From assembly GCA_000467715.1 (NCBI GenBank), contig AJFK01000612.1, positions 186,001 to 250,000 on the forward strand: a stretch of DNA of 64,000 bases. The letters run 5' to 3'. Below are positions 44,331-55,981 of the stretch, piece after piece. How positions within the stretch are numbered: position 1 is the first letter of the stretch; each line of letters starts with the position of its first letter. The translations under genes were made by a program, and so were the position numbers. Origin of the DNA: Hysterium pulicare CBS 123377. Its lineage: Eukaryota; Ascomycota; Dothideomycetes; Hysteriales; Hysteriaceae. The notes under the pieces are model-generated. The model did not search any database, was not told where the DNA came from, and saw nothing but the letters and a program-made list of their open reading frames with translations.

Positions 44331-47170
44331 ATGCCGAAGGAGCGCGCCGTAAACGATGAAGAGACGGAACCTCTCACAAAGCAAGAAACTCCGGCACGGA
44401 GCTCTGAAGATGGCTCCGAAGCCTCCGTCTCTTCAGCTTCGACCACATCTCTAGTCCTGGAGCGCATCAATGATCACGCAACGAATGGCGTAACGAATTC
44501 CCGACCGAGCGAGAAATACCGAGATGACCATTCACAGGATTATCAACGAGAGGAGCGATTCGATATTGAGGATGGGCGATTCCAGAGCATCAAGCCGGTA
44601 GACAAGAAGGCGCGCAGACTGCTATGGATAATCGGGACAATATGCGCCGTCGGTTGGGGACTCGCATTGCTATCGTTCATCATGGGTGGAAGCTACAAGC
44701 ATGCGTCTACAAAGCCTCACGATCCTCTCGCAACCGCATCTAGGGGCTCTGGAAAGAAGGTCACGTTGGAGCAAGTTCTCACTGGCCAATGGAGTGCTCG
44801 GAGGCAGAGTGTGTCATGGATCGCGGGACCGAACGGACAAGACGGTCTCCTGTTAGAAAAAGGTGGAGCTGCTGGTGGTGACTACTTGGTTGTAGAAGAC
44901 ATCAGACATAGAGGAGAAATAGCGGCCTCGGATAGCAAAACTGTATTGATGAAGGATCAGAGCTTCTATGTCGGATCCAAAGTCATTTACCCCAGTGACG
45001 TCTGGCCGAGCAAGGATTTCAAAAAGGTGCTGGTGATGTCTGATCGGGAGAAGAATTGGAGGCACTCTTTTACCGGTATCTACTATATCTTCGATGTCGA
45101 GACACAGACAGCTCAGCCCCTAGACCCCGCAAACCCCGATGCAAGAGTGCAACTTGCTTCGTGGTCGCCGCAATCCGATGCGATCGTATTCACTAAAGAC
45201 AACAACATGTTCCTACGGAAGTTGGACTCCGACAGTCTAATACAGATTACTGACGATGGAGGCTCAGAGCTTTTCAATGGTGTTCCTGATTGGGTCTACG
45301 AAGAAGAGGTATTTTCCGGGAATAGTGCAACCTGGTGGTCAGAAGATGGAGAATACGTTGCGTTTCTACGCACCAACGAGTCCGCTGTACCCACGTTTCC
45401 CGTCCAGTACTTTCTCTCAAGACCAAGTGGCAAGCAGCCGAAACCGGGAGAAGAGAATTATCCCGAAGTTCGCAATATCAAGTATCCCAAGGCGGGCGCA
45501 CCCAATCCTACAGTGGATTTGCGGTTTTATGATGTGACTAAGAATGAAGTGTTTTCAGTCAAGATCGAGGACGACTTTCCAGATGCAGATCGACTCATCA
45601 CGGAAATAGTGTGGGCCGGGAAAAGCAAGCAGGTCTTAGTCCGAGAAACAAACCGCGAGAGCGATCTTCTTAAAGTTGTCCTTATGGACGTAGAGCGCCG
45701 TACAGGAAAGACTGTGAGGACTGTTGATGTTGGTGCTCTGGATGGAGGCTGGTTCGAGGTCTCGGAAAAGACGACTTTCGTCCCGTCGGACCCGAGGAAA
45801 GGTCGTAGCCATGATGGTTACGTAGACACTATTATCCATGAAGGCTATGACCACCTTGGTTATTTCACCCCGCTGGACAATCCGAACCCTATCGTCCTCA
45901 CCTCAGGAAAGTGGGAAGTCGTAGATGCCCCATCAGTGGTTGACCTTGAAAACAATCTTGTTTACTTCATTGCAACAAAAGAGAGTTCGATACAAAGACA
46001 TGCATACGCCGTCAACTTGTTGGATGGTAAGGGGCTTCAGGCAATCACTGACATAAGTAAAGAGGGCTATTACGATGCCGCATTCTCTACAGGAGGAGGC
46101 TATGCTCTGGTAACCTACAATGGACCGAATATACCTTGGCAGAAAGTCATCAGCACCCCGAGCAACAAAGACAAGTACGAAAAGACGCTTGAGGAAAACA
46201 AAGGGCTCGAACAAATGGCGAGAGAGCACGAACTTCCGCTTTTCGTGTATCAAACAGTCAATGTTGATGGCTTCGAGCTCAACGTGGTCGAACGCAGGCC
46301 CCCACATTTTGATTCGAAGAGAAAGTACCCAGTGCTCTTCTATCAATATAGCGGACCTGGATCACAGTCGGTGGAAAAGAAGTTCCACATAGACTTCCAG
46401 TCATACATTGCCTCGAGCCTCGGTTACATTGTTGTCACTGTCGATGGGCGTGGCACCGGGTATCTTGGTCGAAAGCTGCGATGTATTACTCGTGGAAACA
46501 TTGGCTTTTATGAGGCTTCCGATCAGATAGCAGTGGCTAAGATGTGGGCCCAGAGGAAGTATGTTGATGAGGACCGCATGGCCATTTGGGGATGGAGTTA
46601 TGGCGGCTTTATGACTCTCAAGACACTCGAAATGGATGGTGGACAGACTTTCAAGTATGGCATGGCAGTGGCTCCAGTCACCGATTGGAGGTTCTATGGT
46701 AAGCGACTCCTTCGACCTACGTGTGAAAATTGACTCACATCTTCAGACTCCATCTATACCGAACGATACATGCATACGCCCCAACACAACTCAGCAGGTT
46801 ACGACAACTCCTCAATTAGCGATGTCGAATCCTTGTCGAAGAACGTCCGATTCTTGATGATGCACGGAGTTGCGGACGACAACGTTCACATGCAAAACTC
46901 TTTGATTCTGCTGGACAAGCTTGATCTAGCCAACATCGAGAACTATGATGTTCATGTTTTCCCAGACTCCGATCACAGCATCTACTTCCACAACGCAAAT
47001 AAGATCGTTTACGATAGTAAGTTCCACGTCTCACGCTCTTGATTGCCCACTGACTCACCTTTCTACTAGAATTGAGCAGTTGGCTGATCAATGCATTCAA
47101 TGGCGAGTGGCTGAGAATAGACGACGCCGTACCAAAATCTCAAGCTGAAGGCGCAGTTCGAATTCGATGA
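44331..47170 (+). CDS. Dipeptidyl aminopeptidase, type II membrane (vacuolar DapB-like)
   Basis: Exons 44331-46698, 46747-47016 and 47070-47170 give 912 residues. It is an S9B family serine peptidase that removes X-Pro or X-Ala dipeptides. The cytosolic tail is about 100 residues, the single anchor is [22 protein letters not shown], then come a beta-propeller domain and the alpha/beta-hydrolase domain. Catalytic residues are visible: Ser in GWSYGG, Asp in GVADDNVH and His in SDHSIYF. The glutamates that bind the substrate N-terminus are in [11 protein letters not shown]. In yeast the pair is vacuolar Dap2 and Golgi Ste13; length and tail fit the vacuolar DapB of filamentous fungi. The start at 44331 has a good context (CACAATGC); an upstream in-frame frame without an ATG in good context is ignored. 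Two late introns split the hydrolase domain. Confidence 0.93.
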
Positions 47171-47560
47171 ATGCATTGTTCTATGGCGTCTTGAATTGGA
47201 TTTGAAAGTATTTACATGGGCGTCTGAGGGTGCATTGGGCTGGCACTGGTACGCGTTTCTGTTCAAAAGGTGGAAGTGGCCTGTATCATGTGTATTTTGG
47301 AACATCGAAATTGTTGATATGATGCTCTTGTTTATCCAGCCTTGTGTCCGCTTTATTTTCATGATCTCGGTGGCGTCCTTTGTGCCCCGCAATAATGACC
47401 CATGCATGACCTCACATGGTTAAGATTGACAGCTCCGCAAAAGATATACATCCAGACAACATTCCCATAAACCTACATCCCCACACACATTCCGTTCTTC
47501 AAATCCCCAATTATTTTCATACTCCCTCAATTCTCCTCTCATAATCCCAAAATCGTCAAC
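47171..47560. other. Intergenic region
   Basis: About 390 bp between two tandem genes, with the 3' end of one and the promoter of the other. Short CA/CT-rich stretches lead into the NAD(P)HX dehydratase start. Nothing else is seen. Confidence 0.5.
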
Positions 47561-48645
47561 ATGGCAAACGCATCGAGGAAAGAGATCCTAGGCAAGGTCT
47601 ACAAAATGATCCCGCCAATGCTCGAAAGCTTCCACAAAGGCAATTCAACCTCAACTCCCTGATTATTTCCCTACCTTACTAACAATGAACTTACAGGTCA
47701 ATTGGGTCGTGTAGCAGTCATAGGAGGAAGTGAAGACTACACGGGCGCACCCTACTTCTCCGCCATGGCGAGCGCAAAGCTGGGTTGTGACATGGTATAC
47801 TCCACACTCCTCACATCTCCAGAGAATCCCATCCTCACACCCACCCCCAGAGCCATGTAATCTGCGAACCCGGTGCCGGAGCCGTTATAAAAACCTACTC
47901 GCCAAACCTAATGGTGCACCCCTACATGCGCCAAGCGAAAAACACCTCCAGCAGCGAATCCCTCGACACCGTCTCCGAAGAAGTCGTCGGCATGCTCTCG
48001 CGTCTGCACGTCATCGTCATAGGTCCGGGCCTAGGTCGCGACAAACTCATGCAGGATACCTGTGCGCGGGTGATCGAGGAGGCGAGGAAACAAGGGATTC
48101 CGTTCGTGCTTGATGCCGATGGGTTGTATCTGGCGCAGACGAGACCGGAGTTGGTGGAGGGGTGCACTGAGTGTATTTTGACGCCGAATGTGGTGGAGTT
48201 TGGACGACTAGCCAAGGCGAAGAATGTGGATGTTAATGAGGGAGATCCGACCGAACTTTGTTCTAAATTGGCACGCGCGTTTGGAGGTGTGACGATCATT
48301 CAGAAGGGAGCGAAGGATTATATCTCGAATGGAAAGCATACTCTCGTTTCAGATGGTGAGGGAGGGTTGAAGAGGAGTGGTGGTCAGGGAGATACTTTGA
48401 CCGGGTCGTTGGCTACGCTATTGGCCTACAGAAAGGCGTATCATGATAAGATTTGGGACCATGAAGGAGATATGGATCGCTCGGAGACACTGACGCTAGC
48501 TGCGTTCGGGGGCAGTGCTATAACGAGGGAGTGCTCGAAAATAGCGTTCAAGGAGAAGGGCAGGAGCTTGCAGGCAGGGGATTTAACGGAGCATGTTCAT
48601 GAGGCGTTTTTGAATGTTATCGGCGAGAAGGAGAGTAAGTTGTAG
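47561..48645 (+). CDS. ATP-dependent (S)-NAD(P)H-hydrate dehydratase
   Basis: Exons 47561-47639, 47697-47794 and 47851-48645 give 323 residues. The enzyme repairs NADHX and NADPHX, damaged hydrated cofactors, back to NAD(P)H. It has a ribokinase-like (YjeF C-terminal) fold. Marks in order: [69 protein letters not shown] and the nucleotide/catalytic [21 protein letters not shown], which contains the conserved Asp of GxGD. The first intron has a GC donor (AAAG|GCAATT) with a TTACTAAC branch and an ACAG acceptor; no GT near the junction restores the FHKG-QLGRV frame. No targeting leader is visible, so this form would be cytosolic. Confidence 0.92.
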
Positions 48646-49054
48646 GTGGAGATATGGAAATGTGCTGTGTAAAAGCGGCCCTGGAAATTGAATGATACGA
48701 AGATATGATATGTACAGTATACACATGGATAGGCTACCACGCATAGTCACAGCAACAATCAAATATTACCGTGTACGATAAATTATATCATTGGTGGTCT
48801 GCATACTCCGCTAAGACTATGAATATATAACAACGTATGATCATCCTCGGCCACGCTTGGATATGGCTTCATGAACGCCTTGCAATGCATCATTAGGAGT
48901 TAGGGTGACTATCATCTCCAGAATGTGAATGATAGAAGGCATTCTCTTGGCCAGTATTGCCAGATGAGCTGCCCAACCGTCCGATTCCATGGAACTTTGC
49001 AACTTCCATCGAAGCTTCGAACAAAAGAGTACTTCCACACTTTCACGTACTCGC
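48646..49054. other. Intergenic region between convergent genes
   Basis: About 410 bp between the dehydratase and TAF7 stops. AT-rich in its left half, with no supported feature. Confidence 0.5.
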
Positions 49055-50641
49055 TCAGTCCACATCCTCACCCAAATTCCTCTTTTTAATTTCCAGATCA
49101 TTCTCAAGAACCCTGATCTTTTGAATCACTCTATTCCGGAATATAACATTCGTGACCGTGCTGAGCTGTCGTTGTGCATTCGCAATCTCCTTTTCCATAT
49201 CCTCGATCTCTTCCCTCTGCTGCTGGCGCTCCTGCTGTTCAGCCAGCGCCTCCTCGTCGATTTCTTCCTCGGATTCCACATCAACATCATCGTCATCATC
49301 GGCCGTGTCGGTCTCAGCGTGCGAAGTGGATCCAGGAGTCTCGGCTGATACAACGGCGGGTGTAGCTTCGGAGCCAATAGCATGCATGGCGACTTCGTGG
49401 GAGGTGGCGGCGGGAGTATCTGTGGGATCGCCAAACATGTCTGCCTCGAGTTCTTCCGCCATTATTCGAGCCATTTCGTCTTCGTCCACTTCGTCCACTT
49501 CGACCATTTCTTGGTCATCGCCTTCGTATTGGACTTCATACGGTTCTTCCTCTTCCTCTTCTTCTTCTGATGAACTGTCCGACCGATCGATCGCTTCTTT
49601 ATCGAGGACTTCATACTCGGTGCTACCACCAGTTTCTTTGGCTTCCCTATCCGCCGCAAGCAGTCTTTCGACGGCTTCTTCTACTTCCTCGATCTTACGG
49701 TAGCTAGTGCGGGGTCTGAAGCGTCGTTTGCGAACCCAGTGCATTGGAGGCGTCAAGCCATGAGCATACTGATGCGTAGATGAATCGACAGTTGAAGGGA
49801 TAGGATAATTCTTTGCCTCATCATCATTCCTCACTTGACCCAGCACGAGCAGCATCTGGCAAACATCGGCACTTTTGACCCAATCCTTTTTGTTCCAGCT
49901 CTTCATTGACTCAATGACGCAAGGTAGATCGACCATCACAGCCGCGAAATGTGTTCCCTTTATAGTCACCATAGAACGACGGCCCTCCTTGTCAAAGAAC
50001 CGGATAAAGACTCCTGGGCCGCCGGACCTCTCGCCCTTTCCAATCGTCTTCTCTTCTATAGCTTTCCGTAGAATATCACAGTGTTCCCCAGGTTTCATGC
50101 GCAGCACGAACTGTGACTCTATCGCCGGATCTGTTTCCGCATCTTCGGCTTCGCTGTCGTAGCCTACACCCGGAGGACGAACGGGTGCCTTCCCAAGGTG
50201 CTTTATTTTAACCTGCGATGGAAGATTAGACTTTGGAAGAGCAGCCTTGATTGTGAGTTTCTTGACCAAAGGCGCGAACTTTTGGTCCTGATGAAACATG
50301 CTTGTCCCATCGACACCATTCTGTTCTGCACCGCCTTTGGTCTTGCGTTTCGCCACGGGTGACGTCTCCTCGTCGCCATCGTCTCGTTGTCGCTTCTTGC
50401 CTTTGCCCGTCTGTTTGGGAGCTGGGGCGATTGGGTTGCCGTCTTCGTCGACTTTGGGCTTCTTGGTGTATTTGCGCTTTTGCTTGACGGCAGGGGCACT
50501 GTCGGTAGGTTGCTCGTCGACAGATGGGTTGAGTTTGAGCTTGAGGCCTAGCTTGGAGGGTCCTTCTTGCGTTGGAGTCGGAGTCGGATTGGCTTCTGGC
50601 TCAGAAGCCAGGGCTGTATTCTTAATCTTGAGTTTCACCAT
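49055..50641 (-). CDS. TAF7: TFIID subunit TAF7
   Basis: An intronless gene of 528 residues. The N-terminal 150 residues are basic with KRKYTKKPK and GKGKKRQRDD patches. The TAFII55 domain (about 165-330) is clear: ESQFVLRMKPGEHCDILRKAIEE, GVFIRFFDKEGRRSMVTIKGTHFAAVMVDLPCVIESMKSWN (in overlapping blocks), KSADVCQMLLVLG and the HGLTPPMHWVRKRRFRPR block. A strongly acidic stretch (SSSEEEEEEEEPYEVQYEGD) follows, then a second acidic run and a C-terminal coiled coil (QEREEIEDMEKEIANAQRQL-like). TAF7 binds TAF1 and restrains its activity in TFIID. It is head-to-head with TAF3, another TFIID subunit, with only 299 bp between the start codons. Confidence 0.93.
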   Translation of the reverse strand: MVKLKIKNTALASEPEANPTPTPTQEGPSKLGLKLKLNPSVDEQPTDSAPAVKQKRKYTKKPKVDEDGNPIAPAPKQTGKGKKRQRDDGDEETSPVAKRKTKGGAEQNGVDGTSMFHQDQKFAPLVKKLTIKAALPKSNLPSQVKIKHLGKAPVRPPGVGYDSEAEDAETDPAIESQFVLRMKPGEHCDILRKAIEEKTIGKGERSGGPGVFIRFFDKEGRRSMVTIKGTHFAAVMVDLPCVIESMKSWNKKDWVKSADVCQMLLVLGQVRNDDEAKNYPIPSTVDSSTHQYAHGLTPPMHWVRKRRFRPRTSYRKIEEVEEAVERLLAADREAKETGGSTEYEVLDKEAIDRSDSSSEEEEEEEEPYEVQYEGDDQEMVEVDEVDEDEMARIMAEELEADMFGDPTDTPAATSHEVAMHAIGSEATPAVVSAETPGSTSHAETDTADDDDDVDVESEEEIDEEALAEQQERQQQREEIEDMEKEIANAQRQLSTVTNVIFRNRVIQKIRVLENDLEIKKRNLGEDVD

Positions 50642-50940
50642 GTTGGCGCTCGTGAATCATGAAATGGGGTTGAAACGTCGATAAGCTGGGCGGGCAGGCG
50701 ATGAAGAAATAAATATCATTCCTGCGTGTGAAGCGCCATTGCAAAGCACGGAGATGTAGAGTGCAGGTGCAAGTGGAGTGACGAACAATAGGTAGAATGA
50801 CCGGCAGAACCTCGGTCGAGCTAGAGCGGTGAATTAAGCTTTCACCGTTCGAGAGCCTCAATTCACATCACTACGCCATGCTTTTCTGCTCCTCCTTCTG
50901 CCACAGAATCGACATGCGAAAAGACTGAAACGCATGCAGC
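50642..50940. promoter_or_regulatory. Shared divergent promoter of TAF7 and TAF3
   Basis: 299 bp separate the two start codons, so promoters and leaders of both TFIID subunit genes must lie here. The interval contains AAGCTTTCACC/GGTGAATTAAGCT-like pieces near 50828-50848 but no clear TATA box, as expected for housekeeping promoters. The regulatory sites cannot be named. Confidence 0.55.
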
Positions 50941-51739
50941 ATGTCGGCCAACTCCCCCGATAATCTCTACAGCTGCCTCCTACGGCCTGCTATTCTGCAC
51001 ATCCTCCGCGCTGCAGGCTTTCACTCCGCGCGCCCCTCCGTTCTAGATACCCTTGCCGACATCACCGCCCGCTATATTCTACTTCTCGCCTCACGAACAG
51101 CACAAAATGCCTACTCAAACCACAATACGCTTGAGCCCGACATCACCGACATGCGCATGGCATTGCAGGATTGCGGCTTGCTCGTCCCATCCCTCACAGG
51201 CGCCGAAGAAGCATGGAAAGAAGCGTTACGGAAACCTCTAGAATCATACCCTGAGCGCAACGGTCTCCGCGCTAAGGAGCGAATGCGTCGCGATGCCGAA
51301 GACACAGCAGACGTGCGAGAATTCCTGGACTGGATTCGGGGCGAGCAACACAGAGAGATCCGGCGGATTGCTGGCCTAGAGGCTGAAAAGCGAATGCCCG
51401 AAACAGCAGACTTGGATCAGCAGGAAATGGAAGATTACCTCAACAGTATGTCATACCACTTTCATCAAACTAAGCAGTGGAGCACCTCGCAAGCTAACAG
51501 TCCTTTCAGCACTCATGAAGAAACATAGTAAGACGGGGGCGGAGAGCAGGTTCCAGGGGACATTGTTGGGGCATCCCGCTGATGCGCGGCCTGTGAGGAT
51601 TGAGGGTGGTCCGAGTGAGAGTATAGGAGAATGGAATCAGAAGACTCAGCAGAGGGCTGCGAAGTTGGATGCCATACACGAGGACAAGTCTAATGATAGA
51701 GAACCTATGCAGACGAATGGCGACCTTCTGGAGGAATGA
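50941..51739 (+). CDS. TAF3: TFIID subunit TAF3 (bromodomain-associated histone fold)
   Basis: Exons 50941-51445 and 51510-51739 give 244 residues. The N-terminal BTP/histone-fold domain covers about residues 5-85: LYSCLLRPAILHILRAAGFHSARPSVLDTLADITARYILLL (in overlapping parts) and PDITDMRMALQDCGLL. This is the fold through which TAF3 pairs with TAF10. The rest is charged and helical (RGEQHREIRRIAGLEAEKRM), with GAESRFQGTLLGHPAD after the intron. There is no PHD finger, which fits fungal TAF3 (yeast Taf47) rather than the longer animal form. The alternative, a SAGA-type Spt7/Taf8 histone fold, is less likely given the short length and the lack of other domains. Confidence 0.85.
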
Positions 51740-52242
51740 TCCGGATTGCGGGATTGAGCGGGTTGATGTTTGACTGATTTACGGCATAGCGATGGCGTTC
51801 AAGGAAGGTGGTGTCCGGTAGTTAGCATCTCCCGGCGCGACATTGACTTTTTGGGTATCTTTTGACTGGGCGGAACCATTGGAAAGGAACAAACAGCTGG
51901 CAGACCAGTCCTTTCTAGGTACGAAACTTTGACTCTGCAAGCAGTACTCCAAAACAGTATAAATAAATACCAAACATGGTTCTCACATAGGATCCCGTCG
52001 AGTGATTGGGATTTTTAGGGAATGAGGAAGTCCTCCACAATGGTATATTGCCTGGGAAAGCTCAGACTACAGTTTCTCAAAAATTCTTTAAAACTTCATT
52101 ATACGATCTGTGGTAAGACAGTCTAATCCCACAAGCCTCCACAACGGTCATATTCCACAATCATATCGGAGTTTTTCCTTCCTTTCTCCTCACCTATAAT
52201 ACAATACAAGTTTTCTCAGTCGGATGTGTTAGGGTAATTGTT
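51740..52242. other. Intergenic region between convergent genes
   Basis: About 500 bp between TAF3 and the small hydrophilic gene. No feature is recognised. Confidence 0.5.
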
Positions 52243-52843
52243 CTAGTCCACAGGATTCGCTGGTCCACCACTCTGTCCGAGCACGCCACCAACATCAACA
52301 TTGTTTTCCCTCTGTTCCTTGACGTTCTCGCGATATGGTGCTTGCTCTGCTTTCTTCCTACATTATCCCACGTACATTAGCATTCACCATCAACAGCGCC
52401 GTTCCTCACTCTCCCTAGGGTGTATCAAGGATCGAAACAACTCACCTATCCAAATCACTCGCCAAATCAACCTGCTGCCCCCCACGTCCCTGTTTACTCG
52501 TATCCCCCGCCACAGCATCATAAATGGCTCCCTCGCCCGGCGCAGCCATCTGTTCTCCGTCGTTCTCATTATGCCTCCCGAACTGCTCCTCCGTTCCACC
52601 AAACTTCTCCTCACCCTCCCCACCACCTCTTATACCGCGTCCCAAGGCCGAAGAGGTGGCTTCATCCTCGCTGGTTTGGAATTGAGGATTGCGCTGCTCG
52701 ACGTCTTCAGAGTCAGCGTTGGACTGTTTGGTTCGAGAGGTTTCGCGTTCCTCGGCGGGTGCTTTGCTGGCTTGGTTGCCTGGGGTGGTGTAGGCTTGTT
52801 CTTGGGTTGGTTGAGAAGGGCCGGAGGGATCGAGGCCGGACAT
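52243..52843 (-). CDS. Small hydrophilic, probably disordered fungal protein
   Basis: Two exons: 52843 down to about 52445, ending DLDR at a GTGAGT donor, and a short second exon reading KKAEQAPYRENVKEQRENN, then VDVGGVLGQSGGPANPVD and a stop at 52243. The junction codon AG+G is completed at a TGTAG acceptor. The protein has about 170 residues, rich in Gln, Glu, Gly, Ser and Ala, with no hydrophobic core, signal peptide or membrane segment. The regular tail suggests real constraint, and I have the impression of similar short fungal proteins annotated as hypothetical. Overlapping + strand frames are long only because both strands are low in stop codons. Confidence 0.7.
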
Positions 52844-53583
52844 TTTTGGGTTGTCAGGGGGAATCTTTAATAAAGTAGGTAATTGAGTTGCTCGGCAGGC
52901 TGTGATATTCGTGGTTAAGGTTGTGTGAGGATGTGGTGTCTGTTGGAGTAGTTGTAGGATGCTATTTCTTTTTGTGCATCCAGCTTTGCCATGACGTCGG
53001 CGGGGCTTTGGAGGGGCTTCTTCAATCGATGATGATACCCCTCAACACCATAGGCCAATTAGGTAATGCATGCGATCATGAATCGCGACCCTGAGAATTA
53101 TATCTTACTCCTTCGTAAAGGCACAATGGATGTAATAATTTGTTAGGTACCAACTTCCTTTTTCCTACACATCTAATAGCAGGTGATTAGAAAGACCACG
53201 ACTTGACGTCTGCTGAGGACTACTCCCCTAACATTACATTACCAAACTCAAACCGTGTATGCGAAGTGCAAGAAGAGTCATTGGAAGCTTAATGCGCAGC
53301 CCAAACCCCATCGAATCATTATGCATTGTATAGACTGAATTTAGAATAAGGACAACTCCATCATATTGTTGTTTGCAAGGAGTAAGAAGTACAAGGGTTC
53401 AATAAAATGACCCTAAAATTTCAGTAAGTGACAAGAAAGGTTTCGCCAAATAGATTCAGAGGCTTTGGCGCGCAATAGAAAGCCAACTAACAAACCAAAC
53501 AACGAAAATAATTCTTCCTCCCTATCTCCAAATCCAACAGCTCTTCGTTTAACAACAGCTCCATTTTCCATATCATCCATAGT
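52844..53583. other. Intergenic region
   Basis: About 740 bp with the promoter of the small hydrophilic gene and the 3' end of the GH51 gene. No other feature is supported. Confidence 0.5.
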
Positions 53584-55981
53584 CTAAGAAGACGACTGCA
53601 GAACCGCAACCGACCAAGCCGGCATATCGAACGTAAAATTCCCATACCCATCCAAATCAATCGTCCTCGTCTCCGGCACAACCTTCTCCGGCTCCACATC
53701 AGTATTGCAATCATTCCCATCCTTCGCCGCCAAAATAGTCAAAGTGCCTGATCCAGTCTGGCTAAATCTCACAATATGCGCCCCCACAGTGGAGGGGTTA
53801 TAGTTGGCGAATTTGATGTAGTGCGTGCCGGTTGAGGAGTCCTTTGATTCACAGACGAACAGAGAATTAGAGCTCGAACAGCCGATGTGTAGATCGCCGT
53901 GATGAGTTGCGAACATTTGTTGCACGTGGTATGTGGTTGAGAGGACGGTAACCGGGGGGTTGTAGCGGAACGAGATCATGTTGGGCTGGAGGAATTCGTG
54001 TTAGTCCAGGAGTGCTTTGTGATCAAGCATGCATGGAGGGCTTACTGTGTAGGTTGAGAAATCTAAATGTGCCAGGAGAGGAGCATATGATGCCATTTTG
54101 ACCAAGTCTTGATTCTTCTCTAAGCCCAACATATATACAGCTTCTGCACATGAACCTTTCATGTACGGCCACAGTGCGTTGTTATTGCTAGGAGGGTCCG
54201 TTTGAGAAACAGCGTATTCGAAAACGACATAGGGATTTGTGCGGTTTATGTTATCGAAATAACTGTACTCTTTGACTATCGAGTCTGGATCTGTGTAGAT
54301 ATGACGGTCTATCCATACGTCTCCTGGCAGGTCCTTGGGGAGACAGTCAGGATGGTCGTTGCTGGTGATCATGGTCAAGTTCCGATACACAGCACGTATT
54401 GCCTTATAATACCGTGTGAATCGCTCTGGATACGTTGCGCAACCTTTATTATTGTTTCCATCTTCGTTGCCAATCTGTACATCTAAAGGTAGGAGTACAA
54501 TTAGCTTGATGTTCAAAAAGGGGTTTGGTACTGCCAGAACCGGCTTAATACTTTTGCTTATAGTCCTCTGATCTTTAGACACCACTTGAGTAGGATGTGG
54601 GTAGTGAGCTTATAAGCGAACAGTACAAAGACGGGGACATAGACTTTTTACCGGGACCTTACGTACGCTGGACCGGGAAAGGATCAGGATGGCCGTACTT
54701 TGCTCGTACAGCACCATATGTTGTATTTGCGTCTCCTAGTATGAACTTTCCTCATGTCAGCATAACAACAGAGTTTGGTAGGAGGTTAGTACCTCTAATT
54801 GATGCAGGGAATCTTCAATATACGGTTCGAGAGCAGGACCGATTAAAGGTGTACTGCCTCCAGCGTAAAGTGCGAGGCCATTCCATAGGACTGGCACCGG
54901 TGTTAGGCCCATGTCTTCACACCAGATGAGGAACTCCATCAGCCCTGCTGCGAATTAGTTGGAGATATATGGAGCTAGCAAAACGCATACCGATCTGGTC
55001 GGTGTTTGGATACCCCCAGTCGCCCTCTCGACCAGGACGGTTCTGGAGAGGACCAATGGTTTCATTCCATTTCCATCTATCATTCTCAGTAGCACCCTCC
55101 CTATTAATCGTCAGCGATCAAAGACCCAAGAGACTGCCAACTCTCTCTTACAAGTTATTGCCACCGGGGAATCTCAAGAATTTTCCGTTCAGGTTCTGTA
55201 GGAGGGTTCCAAACCCTGACTTAATGCCATTTGGACTACCGCAGTTTCAGTATAGGTATCCAGTGAGTTTTGATTTTTCATACCTAGATTTATAAGTTGG
55301 CCCCGACAATGAGATGAGACCAACATTTACTGAATCTCCTGCGAGCTGCTTTGCGTCAAAAGTAAGGGTCCACAAATTGTTCCCATCGGGTGTAGCTTTG
55401 GTTGAGATTTGAGACTCATAGTACTCAAATGCATCACCAGTGCTATTGACTCCGAAAGTTTGTGAAGCATATTGCTCACCATCAGTCCGATTGATAATCT
55501 TCACAGTAATGTTCCCTGCATATTTTCCTTTGAACCAGAATGAGGTGAGGTAACAGGCATCGGCGTCAACAAAGATGCCCCAATAGCCTTGGTTTGCAAA
55601 ACCGACAGGCTCAGATGATCCCTTAGGGATTGTGATTTTGAGCGAGCTTGTGATAGCGGAGGAAACAGGGTTCTTCGTATCGCGAGCTATAGTTGCATTT
55701 CCTACGGAACCGTAGGCCGTCAGATCAGGATTGTCGCCTTGAAAGCCGTTGTTTCGGAGTAAATTAGCTACAAAGGAACAGTTTAGTATTTCTGAGATGT
55801 AAAATATAGGCCTGATCGACTTACATGCAAGCCCTCCATCCAGGGAGTGGTCTATATCTTCAATAAACAGCCCCCACAGGATATTGGCCTTGACGACACG
55901 TATCTGCTGCAAAAGCAACAAGCCCAACAGTGTAGGAAGAAACATGGTCCGCAAAAATGTCAATCCAGAACAAGATTGCAT
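53584..55981 (-). CDS. GH51 alpha-L-arabinofuranosidase
   Basis: About eight exons. I checked each join by frame: [99 protein letters not shown] and [16 protein letters not shown]. All read cleanly, so the gene looks whole (about 640 residues). GH51 enzymes release arabinose from arabinan and arabinoxylan with retention of configuration. The acid/base Glu is in QIGNEDG and the nucleophile Glu in VVFEYAVSQ. The signal peptide is [20 protein letters not shown], with a short extra leader from the first ATG. A carbohydrate-binding-like beta domain precedes the barrel, as in fungal AbfA proteins. It would work with pectin-debranching enzymes such as the GH105 at the left end. Confidence 0.9.

Noticed and set aside
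54585-55247. Apparent breaks between the two large open frames of the GH51 gene, suggesting a pseudogene
   Set aside because: All breaks resolve as short GT-AG introns whose joins restore family motifs ([28 protein letters not shown]).
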